Shown here: in pieces, positions 9,140 through 17,276 of the stretch | Numbering within the stretch: position 1 is the first letter of the stretch | Layout of the letters: every line of letters starts with the position of its first letter | Assembly: GCA_024398435.1 (NCBI GenBank) | Contig: JAKSJD010000013.1 | Location: 1 to 57,132, forward strand | Reading direction: 5' to 3' | DNA from: Bacteroidaceae bacterium | GTDB lineage: Bacteria; Bacteroidota; Bacteroidia; Bacteroidales; Bacteroidaceae | DNA length: 57,132 nucleotides | The notes under the pieces: generated by a model | What the model saw: the letters and a program-made list of their open reading frames with translations, nothing else | Told to the model about the DNA's origin: nothing | The model's database searches: none | Translations under genes and position numbers: made by a program

Positions 9140-10480
9140 ATGAGTAAAGACAAACTTTGGACAAAGAATGTCCAGATGACCGATGAAATCGAGAAATTCA
9201 CGGTAGGAAAAGACCGTGAGATGGACCTCTATCTGGCTAAGTACGATGTACTTGGTTCGATGGCTCACATCACTATGCTCGAAACCATTGGTCTGCTTAC
9301 GAAGGAAGAACTCGCCACTCTGCTTGCAAGCCTGAAGGAAATCTACACCGAAGCCGATGCAGGCCGATTCTGCATTGAGGAAGGTGTGGAAGACGTTCAT
9401 TCACAAGTGGAACTGATGCTCACTCGCAAGCTTGGCGATGTGGGAAAGAAGATTCATTCGGGTCGCTCTCGCAACGATCAGGTATTGCTCGACCTCAAGC
9501 TCTTCATCCGCGACCAACTTCGTGAAGTAGTGGAACTCACAGCCGACCTCTTCGGCGAACTCATTAAGAAGAGCGAGGAATACAAGAACGTGCTCATGCC
9601 TGGCTACACTCATCTTCAAGTGGCAATGCCATCATCATTCGGTCTTTGGTTCGGTGCCTATGCAGAGAGCCTTGCCGACGATATGCAATATCTCCTTGCA
9701 GCTTGGAAGATAACCAACCGCAACCCACTCGGTTCGGCAGCAGGATACGGAAGTTCGTTCCCACTCAACCGCCAACTCACGACCGACCTGCTCGGTTTCG
9801 ACTCGATGGACTACAACGTGGTCTATGCCCAGATGGGACGAGGAAAGACAGAGCGCAACGTGGCCTTCTCAATGGCAAGCGTTGCAGGCACATTGGCCAA
9901 GTTGGCATTCGATGCATGTATGTTCAACAGCCAAAACTTCGGATTCGTGAAGTTGCCCGACGACTGTACGACGGGTTCGAGCATCATGCCTCACAAGAAA
10001 AATCCTGATGTGTTTGAACTGACAAGGGCAAAGTGCAATAAACTTCAAGCCTTGCCACAGACCATCACGATGATAATGAACAATCTGCCTTGCGGCTATT
10101 TCCGCGACCTTCAGATTATCAAGGAGGCATTCCTTCCATCGTTCGATGAATTGAAGGACTGTCTGAAGATGGTCATCTATATCATCAGCAAGATAAAGGT
10201 GAACGAGAACATACTCTCGAATCCAATCTACGACCCTATGTTCAGTGTAGAGGAAGTCAACCGACTTGCCCGCGAAGGTATGCCATTCCGCGATGCCTAC
10301 AAGAAGGTGGGATTGGATATCGAGGCAGGACTGTTCACTCCCGACAAGAACATCCACCACACCCACGAGGGCAGTATCGGCAATCTCTGCAACGACCGCA
10401 TCTCGGCTCTCATGGAATCCACACTCAAGCAATTCGACTTCAACAAGATAGACAATGCAATACAATCGCTGCGGAAATAG
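9140..10480 (+). CDS. argH: Argininosuccinate lyase
   Basis: A 446-residue enzyme that splits argininosuccinate into arginine and fumarate, the last step of arginine synthesis. HSGRSRNDQ (106-114), the catalytic-region TH pair (157-158) and the superfamily signature GSSIMPHKKNPD (279-290) are all intact. No other arg genes are in the window. The final 26 bases overlap the start of the aldo/keto reductase gene, an unusually long overlap. Confidence 0.96.
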   Translation: MSKDKLWTKNVQMTDEIEKFTVGKDREMDLYLAKYDVLGSMAHITMLETIGLLTKEELATLLASLKEIYTEADAGRFCIEEGVEDVHSQVELMLTRKLGDVGKKIHSGRSRNDQVLLDLKLFIRDQLREVVELTADLFGELIKKSEEYKNVLMPGYTHLQVAMPSSFGLWFGAYAESLADDMQYLLAAWKITNRNPLGSAAGYGSSFPLNRQLTTDLLGFDSMDYNVVYAQMGRGKTERNVAFSMASVAGTLAKLAFDACMFNSQNFGFVKLPDDCTTGSSIMPHKKNPDVFELTRAKCNKLQALPQTITMIMNNLPCGYFRDLQIIKEAFLPSFDELKDCLKMVIYIISKIKVNENILSNPIYDPMFSVEEVNRLAREGMPFRDAYKKVGLDIEAGLFTPDKNIHHTHEGSIGNLCNDRISALMESTLKQFDFNKIDNAIQSLRK

Positions 10481-11426
10481 CGGAATCCAGTTGCCTGCCC
10501 TCTCGCTCGGCCTTTGGCACAATTTCGGTGATGTTGACGATTTCAATGTTGCCACTCGGATGGTGCTCACAGCCTTTGAGAAAGGTATCTGCCATTTCGA
10601 CCTTGCCAACAACTACGGACCACCTCCAGGCAGTGCCGAAACCAATTTCGGCAAGATTCTCCGCACCCAACTTGCCAGTCATCGCGATGAGATGTTCATC
10701 TCGAGCAAGGCAGGGCACGATATGTGGCCAGGCGTCTATGGTACTGGTTCTTCCCGAAAGAATCTGATGGCATCCATCGACCAAAGTCTCAGGCGTACAG
10801 GTCTCGACTATTTCGATGTGTTCTACAGCCATCGCTACGACCCATCCACTCCAATCGAGGAAACCATGCAAGCCCTGATTGATATTGTCAGAAGCGGAAA
10901 GGCCCTCTATGCAGGTATCTCGAAATATCCAGCCGAGCAACAGCAACGCGCCTACGACATTCTGAAAGAGGCAAAGGTTCCTTGTCTGCTCAGCCAGTAC
11001 CGATGCTCCATGTTCGACCTCAAGGCAAAGACTAACAATTTCCAATGTGCAGCCGACAATGGTTCGGGCATCATTTGCTTCTCCCCTCTTGCAGGCGGCC
11101 TGCTTTCGGGCAAATACGTTAGTGGCATTCCAGATGGAAGCAGGGTGGCAAAGGGAAGTCCGTTCCTCACTCCTTCCCACATCACGGCTGAGAGAGTGGA
11201 AGCAACGCGAAAACTCGATGAAATCGCGAAAAACCGCAATCAAACGCTTGCGCAGATGGCTCTCGCATGGGTATTGGCCGACAGTCGAGTTACATCCGTA
11301 ATCATCGGAACATCTTCCGAGCAGCAACTTCTCGACAATCTCCGTGCCCTCGATTCTGCGGCATTCACGACCGACGAACTCAAGGCCATCGAGTCAATCA
11401 TCTCTGAGCCTTCGCTCTCGTTCTAA
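10455..11426 (+). CDS. Aldo/keto reductase, YghZ/GpR-like
   Basis: A 323-residue NADPH-dependent oxidoreductase. The catalytic tetrad appears as Asp49, Tyr54, Lys85 and His126. The stretch NNYGPPPGSAETNFG and the AGHDMWPGVYGTG segment closely match the E. coli YghZ (L-glyceraldehyde 3-phosphate reductase) branch, which detoxifies reactive aldehydes. The chosen ATG lies inside argH. Starting later would remove the first beta strand (NRCGNSGIQLPALSLGLW), so the overlap is probably real. The substrate in this organism is not proven. Confidence 0.88.
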   Translation: MQYNRCGNSGIQLPALSLGLWHNFGDVDDFNVATRMVLTAFEKGICHFDLANNYGPPPGSAETNFGKILRTQLASHRDEMFISSKAGHDMWPGVYGTGSSRKNLMASIDQSLRRTGLDYFDVFYSHRYDPSTPIEETMQALIDIVRSGKALYAGISKYPAEQQQRAYDILKEAKVPCLLSQYRCSMFDLKAKTNNFQCAADNGSGIICFSPLAGGLLSGKYVSGIPDGSRVAKGSPFLTPSHITAERVEATRKLDEIAKNRNQTLAQMALAWVLADSRVTSVIIGTSSEQQLLDNLRALDSAAFTTDELKAIESIISEPSLSF

Positions 11427-11458
11427 TTCATTTCCCACCCCGACTACAATTCCTCTAT

Positions 11459-11998
11459 ATGAAGAAAATAGCACTTATCCTTTCTGTAATGGTTCTCCTG
11501 ATGGCATGCGAAGACGAGGCCACTTCCACCTTCTCGAAGAAATATCGTGTACGCTTCTATTTCGAGATTCAGCAAAGCAGCGAACTCTACAATGCCATCG
11601 GCAATCCTGGGCAGTTCGTGACTATCCGCCCTCTCAATGGTAAGGTAAGGATAGAGAACACGCTTGGAGGCAACGATTATGCGCTCTCACAGATTGGAAG
11701 CCGCGACTTCGAATACGGACTTGGCGGACTTATCGTCGGCACGAGCAGCACTCCCAACATGCAGAACAATTTCGAGATTGTGGCCTACGACCTTGCCTGT
11801 CCCAACTGCGACCGCCAGAGTTATCGCCTCAAGTTGAAGGACGACGGTTCGGCCTCATGCGGACATTGCGGCATAACCTACGACCTCAACAACTTCGGAT
11901 GGATTCTCAATGCCGCCGTCAATCAGGATAAGGAACTTCGCGGATTGTATCGCTATCGAGTTGTCTTCAACGGAATGGCAGTCAATATCACTAACTAA
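11459..11998 (+). CDS. Lipoprotein with four-cysteine Rieske-like C-terminal domain
   Basis: A 179-residue lipoprotein: the signal peptide ends in LMAC with lipid cysteine at residue 17, followed by acidic residues (EDE) that could favour surface display. The C-terminal half has CPNC (114-117) and CGHC (134-137) followed by GITYDLNNFGWIL. That spacing and the C-terminal motif resemble a Rieske domain (CxH...CxxH followed by a Y/F-D-L strand), but both ligand histidine positions carry cysteine. A zinc- or iron-binding rubredoxin-like knuckle is therefore more likely than a [2Fe-2S] Rieske cluster. Function unknown. It lies between the aldo/keto reductase and the flippase (22-base gap). Confidence 0.82.
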   Translation: MKKIALILSVMVLLMACEDEATSTFSKKYRVRFYFEIQQSSELYNAIGNPGQFVTIRPLNGKVRIENTLGGNDYALSQIGSRDFEYGLGGLIVGTSSTPNMQNNFEIVAYDLACPNCDRQSYRLKLKDDGSASCGHCGITYDLNNFGWILNAAVNQDKELRGLYRYRVVFNGMAVNITN

Positions 11999-12019
11999 AA
12001 CCAACCAACCAAAAACTGA

Positions 12020-13480
12020 ATGTCTCAGGAAAGTCTGAAAGAGAAAACGGCCAAGGGCCTGTTCTGGGGAGCGATGAACAGTAGCCTCATGCAGATACTC
12101 AATGCAGTGTTTGGCATGATACTTCTGTGGATTCTCGATCCAGAGGACTATGGAATGGTCGGTGTGCTCGGCATCTATTCGGCCATTGCCCAAAACATTC
12201 AGGAGAGCGGTTTCATCTCGGCCCTCATCAACAGGAAGAATGCCACACAGAGGGATTTCAGTTCCGTCTTTTGGTTCAATATCGTCGTAGGCATCTGCAT
12301 CTACATCATCCTTTGGATGTGTGCACCACTCATAGCCGACTACAACCACGACGACCGCCTCATCTGGCTTTCCCGCTACACGTTCCTCGGATTCTTCTGT
12401 GCCAGTTTTTCCATCGTTCCAAGGGCAAAACTGATGAAGGAGATGAAGGCCAAGGAACTTACCTACGTCACGATTGCAGCCCTTCTCACATCCGACATTC
12501 TCGGCATCGTGATGGCTCTCTGCGGCATGAAATATTGGGGAATTGCCAGTCAGGCCATCATCTACGTCAGCATGGTGTCTATCCTCAGTTGGGCCTACTC
12601 CCATTGGCGTCCGTCGTTCCAGTTCAGCATTCAGCCAATCAAGGAGATGTTTGGCTTCAGTTGCAAGATTCTCATCACCAACATATTCGAGAATGTCAAC
12701 AAGTACGCCTTCGAGACCTTCCTTGCAGGTTCGTTCAGTAAGCGTCAGATAGGTTTCTACACCAATGCCAACAAGTGGAACCTGATGGGCAGTCAGACGG
12801 TCACAGGAATGGTGCAGGACATTGCCCAGCCGATGTTCGTGCAAGTGGGCGACGATCCCGAGCGCCTTCGCCGTGCCTTCAGCAAGATGCTTCGCTTCAC
12901 CTCGTTCGTAGCCTTCCCTGCCATGTTTGGCTTTGCCCTCATAGCGCCTGAGATTGTACGAGGAATCATGGGCGACAAGTGGGCCAATTCCATTCCGTTG
13001 CTCCGACTTCTCTGCATCGGCGGAGCCTTTCTCCCCATCTCACGCCTCTATTCGAAATACATCATCAGCCGTGGCAAGTCGGGCATATATATGTGGAACA
13101 CCATCATCATCAGCCTTCTCGTGATAGTCGACCTTCTGTGCGTATCGCGTTTCCACTGGTCGTTCCTCGGTTTCGAGGGCATCGAACTGATGATTCTCAT
13201 CTACGTGAGCATCAACATCCTATGGTTGCTCGTATGGCACTGGTTCGTATGGCGCGACATCCGTCTCGGTTTCTTCAAGTCGTTCATCGACATTCTGCCA
13301 TTCCTGCTGCTCTCCATCGCCACGATGCTTGCCACCCACGTCATCACCATAGCCATCACCAATGTCTACATATTGCTCATTGCCAAAATCATCATAGCAG
13401 CAGCCATCTATGTAGGAGTACTCTGGTTCATGAAGTCGGACATGCTGCGCGAGTCGGTTGATTTTTTGAGGAAGAAATGA
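12020..13480 (+). CDS. Wzx/WzxC-like polysaccharide flippase
   Basis: A 486-residue integral membrane protein of the MOP exporter superfamily, with about twelve to fourteen hydrophobic segments. It opens with KEKTAKGLFWGAMNS, a family-typical amphipathic start, and carries DPEDYG near the end of helix 1 and SFSKRQIGFYTNANKWN around residue 240. Such proteins move lipid-linked sugar repeat units across the inner membrane. The stop overlaps the next gene by four bases (ATGA), so flippase and acyltransferase are coupled. No polymerase or glycosyltransferases are adjacent, so which polymer it serves is not clear. Confidence 0.9.
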   Translation: MSQESLKEKTAKGLFWGAMNSSLMQILNAVFGMILLWILDPEDYGMVGVLGIYSAIAQNIQESGFISALINRKNATQRDFSSVFWFNIVVGICIYIILWMCAPLIADYNHDDRLIWLSRYTFLGFFCASFSIVPRAKLMKEMKAKELTYVTIAALLTSDILGIVMALCGMKYWGIASQAIIYVSMVSILSWAYSHWRPSFQFSIQPIKEMFGFSCKILITNIFENVNKYAFETFLAGSFSKRQIGFYTNANKWNLMGSQTVTGMVQDIAQPMFVQVGDDPERLRRAFSKMLRFTSFVAFPAMFGFALIAPEIVRGIMGDKWANSIPLLRLLCIGGAFLPISRLYSKYIISRGKSGIYMWNTIIISLLVIVDLLCVSRFHWSFLGFEGIELMILIYVSINILWLLVWHWFVWRDIRLGFFKSFIDILPFLLLSIATMLATHVITIAITNVYILLIAKIIIAAAIYVGVLWFMKSDMLRESVDFLRKK

Positions 13481-14529
13481 AAGAACGAAACCATACATTT
13501 GATTTTCTGTGCGGCATCTGCATAATGCGCATGATGTGCAACCACGCCATCAGCATGTGCGGCCTGCGCAACGAGCACATCCTCGGCATCACATGGTACG
13601 AACTGATGGGATGGACCTTCTTCTTCATGTGTTTCTTCTTCTTTAAGGCAGGATATTTTAACAAGACGGTATCGGGTAATTCCGTTGAGTACTGCAAAGA
13701 CCGCGTGAAGCGCCTGCTCGTGCCCTACATCTCATGGAGCATCATCGGAGCCATCATATTCCTAGGCTTCATCTGGTTTGTTCCAGGCATCTACGAACCA
13801 GGCAAGATGGTGGAAATCAAATGGTCGCACCTTTGGAGAACGAGCCACAGTTACGGCAACGGCCCGTGCTGGTTTCTCATGTCGTTCTTCACGGCCTACA
13901 TAGCCATCCACTTCATCGAGAAAGTGAAACATCTCCATTGGATTATCTTCCTCTTCCCATTCATCTCCTATTGGCTCTACACGATCGGCAGTCCGCTATG
14001 GCTCAGCCTCGACAACGTGTTCATGGGCATATTCTTCTTTTTCCTTGGCAGAGTCTGGAAAGTCGTCATGCAGAAGTTGCGCCGCACGCGCACCATCATC
14101 TTCTCCTCTCTGCTCGTCATCGTCTTCATCATAGGCAACATCTATTTCCACGGCGAATACACGATGAGCACCAACGACTGGGACGGCAACATGTGGGGCA
14201 TCCTCGTCAACACCATATCCATCCTCTGCGGCCTTTCGGGCATCCTGCTCTCGCTGCCATTGGGGCGTGTGCCAGTGGTCAACTACATAGGCGAGCACAG
14301 CATGGTATATTTCGTGGCGCACTATCCATTGATGTATCTCTACATCTTCACCCACAAGGCCTTTGGTCAGCAGTTCAAGCACAACTGGGGCGAGTGCCTG
14401 ATTCTCATTGCCCTCATGTTCATTGTCTGCACTTGGCTCGTGCCATATGTGGAGCGCGTACCATGGTTGAGCGGACGCTGGAAGAAAAAAGATACAAGCC
14501 CCTTCTTACCCCCAAGGGGGAAGGATTGA
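13477..14529 (+). CDS. Membrane acyltransferase (acyltransferase-3 family), copy 1
   Basis: A 350-residue multi-spanning protein (about ten hydrophobic segments) beginning MKERNHTFDFLCGICIMR. The arrangement, with CKDRVKRLLVPYISWS and GPCWFLMSFFTAYIA, fits the acyltransferase-3 group that O-acetylates surface sugars. It starts within the flippase stop codon. It is a paralogue of the gene at 19098-20093; both begin MKERNHTFDFLCG and share VPWLSGR near the end. After VPWLSGR this copy has an extra tail (TSPFLPPRGKD) encoded by a G/C-run repeat found four more times in the window. Sugar substrate and acyl donor are unknown. Confidence 0.87.
   Translation: MKERNHTFDFLCGICIMRMMCNHAISMCGLRNEHILGITWYELMGWTFFFMCFFFFKAGYFNKTVSGNSVEYCKDRVKRLLVPYISWSIIGAIIFLGFIWFVPGIYEPGKMVEIKWSHLWRTSHSYGNGPCWFLMSFFTAYIAIHFIEKVKHLHWIIFLFPFISYWLYTIGSPLWLSLDNVFMGIFFFFLGRVWKVVMQKLRRTRTIIFSSLLVIVFIIGNIYFHGEYTMSTNDWDGNMWGILVNTISILCGLSGILLSLPLGRVPVVNYIGEHSMVYFVAHYPLMYLYIFTHKAFGQQFKHNWGECLILIALMFIVCTWLVPYVERVPWLSGRWKKKDTSPFLPPRGKD
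14496..14525. repeat. G/C-run 3'-end repeat, copy 1
   Basis: First of five copies of an element with a C-run, a short spacer, then C5-6 and G5-6 able to fold back. In gene orientation it opens AAGCCCC and ends GGGGGAA. This copy overlaps the last codons of the acyltransferase gene. Confidence 0.85.
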
Positions 14530-14657
14530 GATTACGGAAATCAATAATTACGAATCACAAAAATCACATTTTTGCATTTGGATTCAGAGGCGGAACCTCT
14601 GAACACCAAACAAATATTCGAAGGTATATTTGTACATTGTATTTGGAAATTGTATAT

Positions 14658-14811
14658 GAAGCGCGGTGTTTTGCATCATGAACCGCGGTTCTCGAGCCAA
14701 TTTCTATAGGTTCGGAAGGGCGTTTCTCTATAGAAACTAGGGCATTTCTATATAAGTTTTACCTCATTTATTATATTGTTTTGGAACAAACATTATAATG
14801 TATTTTCGTGG
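14658..14811. repeat. Seven-unit degenerate array, 22-bp period
   Basis: Units start at 14658, 14680, 14702, 14724, 14746, 14768 and 14790. Units 1 and 2 share GAA-CGCGGT; units 3 to 5 share TTCTATA/TTCTCTATA and similar ends (GGGCGT, GGGCAT, CCTCAT). Later units keep the phase while the sequence drifts. Unit 7 contains ACATTATAA, also the core of the array at 32425. Confidence 0.65.
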
Positions 14812-14862
14812 GTTTCAAATTGAGTATTGCAGGTTTTGTTTTGCAATCATGTAGTTGAAAAC

Positions 14863-15028
14863 GAATTTTTGCAAAAACTTGTCAGTTGTCAGGTTGGACC
14901 TCTAAACTATTGTGACACAATTGTTTAAGTGGCTGACAGGTTTCCCAAAACCTGTCAGTCACCTAACTCACAGACACACAAAGAGTTATACCCCAAAACT
15001 GACGGCTGACAGGTTTTTCACAAAATTC
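14863..15028. mobile_element. 166-bp element with terminal inverted repeats (MITE-like candidate)
   Basis: Ends 14863-14892 and 14999-15028 are imperfect inverted repeats of about 30 bases, each built on CTGACA-GTTTTT...CAAAA-TTC. Inside lies a 15-bp stem, 14929-14943 with 14948-14962, with a four-base loop (CCCA). No transposase is encoded. A lone end-like copy lies at 32192-32230. A 93-codon frame across it has no family features. No target-site duplication was identified. Confidence 0.55.
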
Positions 15029-15221
15029 TTTTTTCTCATAAGAAAGACTTCTCTCCCAATTTGCAATAATAATGTTACCTTCAGCAAACATAGAGACATG
15101 TTCCTTCCATTGGTCGCTGATGTGACAAACAAAATCCTTGGAAAAACCATCTCAACAACATATTTTCATTACTTTTTGAAAAAAAAATCATAATATTGAT
15201 ACATTATATTATATTTATCAC

Positions 15222-15229
15222 TATCTTTG
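15222..15229 (+). promoter_or_regulatory. -7 element ahead of candidate structured RNA
   Basis: TATCTTTG is a perfect TAnnTTTG box. A weak TTG is 23 bases upstream (15196-15198). A dyad GCAGCG (15229-15234) with CGCTGC (15249-15254) spans the expected transcription start. Confidence 0.6.
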
Positions 15230-15235
15230 CAGCGC

Positions 15236-15440
15236 ATCGAAATAATTTCGCTGCAGACATATTGAAGAAGCGTTGTGCTTTCTTGTGAGTTGAAAACCTA
15301 GGAAACTTTCAATAAAGAGATACAAGAGATGGCACGATGGCTCCATTGCTTCATCGGCGTGGACTGCTATCACCATATTCGTATCTCGGGTTTTCCTAGG
15401 ACCTACAACTTACAATATGGATAGTTAGTGCCACGTTTTT
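15236..15440 (+). ncRNA. Candidate structured non-coding RNA of about 200 nt
   Basis: No plausible protein is encoded, yet nested complementary segments form a long rod: 15258-15262 with 15415-15419, 15283-15292 with 15406-15415 (ten pairs, one G-U), CCTAGGAAA 15297-15305 with TTTCCTAGG 15392-15400, and GAGATAC 15317-15323 with GTATCTC 15381-15387. The first two pairings compete for base 15415. The apex holds a hairpin, CACGATG with CATCG-GC-GTG. TGGCAC (15330-15335) can also pair with GTGCCA (15428-15433), just before a run of six T, as a pseudoknot or alternative terminator stem. A TAnnTTTG box precedes it. Length and rod shape recall 6S RNA, but I cannot align it to any family. Start and end are estimates. 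Confidence 0.5.
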
Positions 15441-15545
15441 TATTGGAACTAATTGGAGAGGTGATGTATGAAATGCAAATTCGTATGAAAAAATGCTAAA
15501 AACCACGATTTCATCGGGGTTTGCGCAACGGCCAGGAAATTCAGA

Positions 15546-15613
15546 GGTGTACTTTTGGTGTACTTTTTTTTGCTCAAATAATTTGGTGGTTACAGATAAA
15601 TGTCATAAATTTG
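15546..15613 (+). promoter_or_regulatory. Promoter cassette with GGTGTACT direct repeats
   Basis: GGTGTACT at 15546-15553 and 15557-15564 precedes TTTG (15582-15585), 20 bases, then TAAATTTG (15606-15613): a perfect Bacteroidota promoter. It leads into the lipoprotein pair starting at 15706. A second, inverted copy is at 31929-31996. Confidence 0.75.
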
Positions 15614-15705
15614 CCGCCGAAACCTAGCAAAATTGCAGTTGCATGTCACAAATTGCACTGCTTATTTGTAGATAATAACAGAGAATAATATTAATAATTA
15701 AATAT

Positions 15706-16173
15706 ATGAATATGAAAAAGCTCAGTTTTTTAATGGTTCTGCTCATGATTGGTTTCGTGGCCACATCGTGCGACAAAGACGACGACAAAGAAGATGTGGT
15801 AGACCCAGATTTCGAGTATGTTGAATGCAACGGAAAATGGTTTTTCAATGTTAATGACTTTGCACATATAAGTAATTTACATTCAGACGAAGCAAATGCA
15901 ATCTACGACAAACTCAGTGCCCGTACTGAAAAGGTTCTTGGAAAGACATTCATGTTTGGCGTAACTGACAATAAGGCAAAAGCTTATAGATACGTGAAAG
16001 ATTTCATAACAAAACTCAAAAAAGATAAGGAGACTTATTCGTACCTTAAATATTTCCTTCAATTAAGAGACGAGAATGGCTTAAATGACGTCAATTACAT
16101 GGTTTTCATTATCTATAACAATGAAACTGGACATGAAATTGCCAACATCGCTATTTCAGAAAAGGATTTATAA
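15706..16173 (+). CDS. Small lipoprotein, function unknown
   Basis: A 155-residue protein with a lipoprotein leader MNMKKLSFLMVLLMIGF and lipobox ATSC (lipid Cys22), followed by a highly acidic tether (DKDDDKEDVVDPD) typical of Bacteroidota surface lipoproteins. ATG 15712, two codons in, is an equally good start. The remaining 120 residues show no motif I recognise. The leader and tether are nearly identical, at DNA level too, to those of the next gene, 25 bases downstream. A strong promoter cassette ends 92 bases upstream. Confidence 0.8.
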   Translation: MNMKKLSFLMVLLMIGFVATSCDKDDDKEDVVDPDFEYVECNGKWFFNVNDFAHISNLHSDEANAIYDKLSARTEKVLGKTFMFGVTDNKAKAYRYVKDFITKLKKDKETYSYLKYFLQLRDENGLNDVNYMVFIIYNNETGHEIANIAISEKDL

Positions 16174-16198
16174 TAAATACATATCAAAATATATAAAT

Positions 16199-17020
16199 AT
16201 GAAAAAGCTCAGTTATTTAATCATTCTGCTCATGATTGGCTTCGTGGCCACATCATGCAACAAAGACGACGACAAAGAAGAAGTGGTAGATCCAAATGAA
16301 GTGGTAGCAAATGGCAGTTGCGGAGACAATTTGGAATGGAAACTGACGGCTGGTGGCGTTCTAACCATCTCTGGAAGTGGTAAAATGCATATCGATATTT
16401 TAGCTTTAGCTCCATGGAAAGATTACAATGATAAAATTGAAACAGTGGTAATTGAAGATGGATGTACGAAAATCGCAGACAGGGCATTTGCATTATGCAC
16501 GGCTATGACATCAGCCACTATCCCAAACACTGTCACTGAAATCGGAAAGGCTGCATTTTCTAATTGCATATCACTGAAGTCAATCACACTGCCCAACACT
16601 CTCAAGGAAATGGGCTGGAGCGTATTCCGTGGCTGCAAGAGTTTAACATCAATTGAAATTCCAAGTACTCTTACATATATCCCAATGGAAACGTTTACTG
16701 AATGTTCTGCTCTGAAATCTGTTAAGATTCCAAATACAACAACATCCATCGATGTAGCTGCATTCGCCGTCTGTACAAGTTTGGAATCAGTTGATATTCC
16801 AATTTCAGTCAATAAAATAAATAATCAGGCATTCTTCAATTGTTCAAGTCTTAAAGATGTGTATGTACATTGGGCAAAACCTTTGCGAATCGAAGAACGC
16901 ACTTTCATTAATAAGACTGGCGTATTCGACCATATTCTCCATGTACCTGCAGGAACAAAGAGCAAGTACGAAGCAGCTGATTATTGGAAGGAATTCAAGG
17001 AAATCGTGGAAGAGGATTAA
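16199..17020 (+). CDS. BspA-like leucine-rich-repeat surface lipoprotein
   Basis: A 273-residue lipoprotein: leader MKKLSYLIILLMIGF, lipobox ATSC, acidic tether, a cap beginning GSCGDNLEWKLTAGGVLTISG, then about six 23-residue repeats of the BspA/LRR_5 type (for example TSATIPNTVTEIGKAAFSNC and KSITLPNTLKEMG), and a final strand segment HILHVPAGTKSKYEAADYW. BspA proteins bind host matrix or other bacteria. I chose ATG 16199, the leader start; an upstream in-frame ATG at 16085 lies inside the preceding gene. The same cap motif recurs in the larger BspA protein at 50256-51953. A terminator follows at 17063. Confidence 0.9.
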   Translation: MKKLSYLIILLMIGFVATSCNKDDDKEEVVDPNEVVANGSCGDNLEWKLTAGGVLTISGSGKMHIDILALAPWKDYNDKIETVVIEDGCTKIADRAFALCTAMTSATIPNTVTEIGKAAFSNCISLKSITLPNTLKEMGWSVFRGCKSLTSIEIPSTLTYIPMETFTECSALKSVKIPNTTTSIDVAAFAVCTSLESVDIPISVNKINNQAFFNCSSLKDVYVHWAKPLRIEERTFINKTGVFDHILHVPAGTKSKYEAADYWKEFKEIVEED

Positions 17021-17062
17021 TCACGAAATCTGATTCGCACCAACTCAAATAAGCAAACGAAA

Positions 17063-17126
17063 GGGCAACCCAACGTCGATGTACAGTTTGCAATGTACAA
17101 AGTATGATTTTGGGATTGCCTTTTTT
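17063..17126 (+). terminator. Intrinsic terminator after lipoprotein pair
   Basis: GGCAACCCA (17064-17072) can pair with TGGGATTGCC (17111-17120), one bulged base, followed by six T. The loop is long (38 bases) and contains a repeated ATGTACA-type word. Confidence 0.65.
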
Positions 17127-17210
17127 CTGTGTTTTTCCCACTTCAGTTACACAAATTAGGGGTAGAAATGACAAAAAGACAATATTTTTTCAATTTTTTC
17201 CACTAAATAC

Positions 17211-17241
17211 TTGCACACAATTAAAAAAATGCCTACTTTTG
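17211..17241 (+). promoter_or_regulatory. Promoter of AsnC/Lrp regulator gene
   Basis: TTG (17211-17213), 20 bases, then TACTTTTG (17234-17241). ATG 17277 follows 35 bases later. Since transcription would begin near 17248, this favours ATG 17277 over an upstream in-frame TTG at 17250. Confidence 0.75.
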
Positions 17242-17276
17242 CTTACTAATTGAAAGCAACCAAATATAAATACACA

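Noticed and set aside
14912-15193. 93-codon plus-strand frame
   Set aside because: It begins at GTG inside the inverted-repeat element, spans the element's hairpin, has no family features and poor codon use.
15236-15440. Cobalamin, TPP or SAM riboswitch
   Set aside because: None of the conserved core words of these riboswitches could be found, and the downstream genes are lipoproteins.
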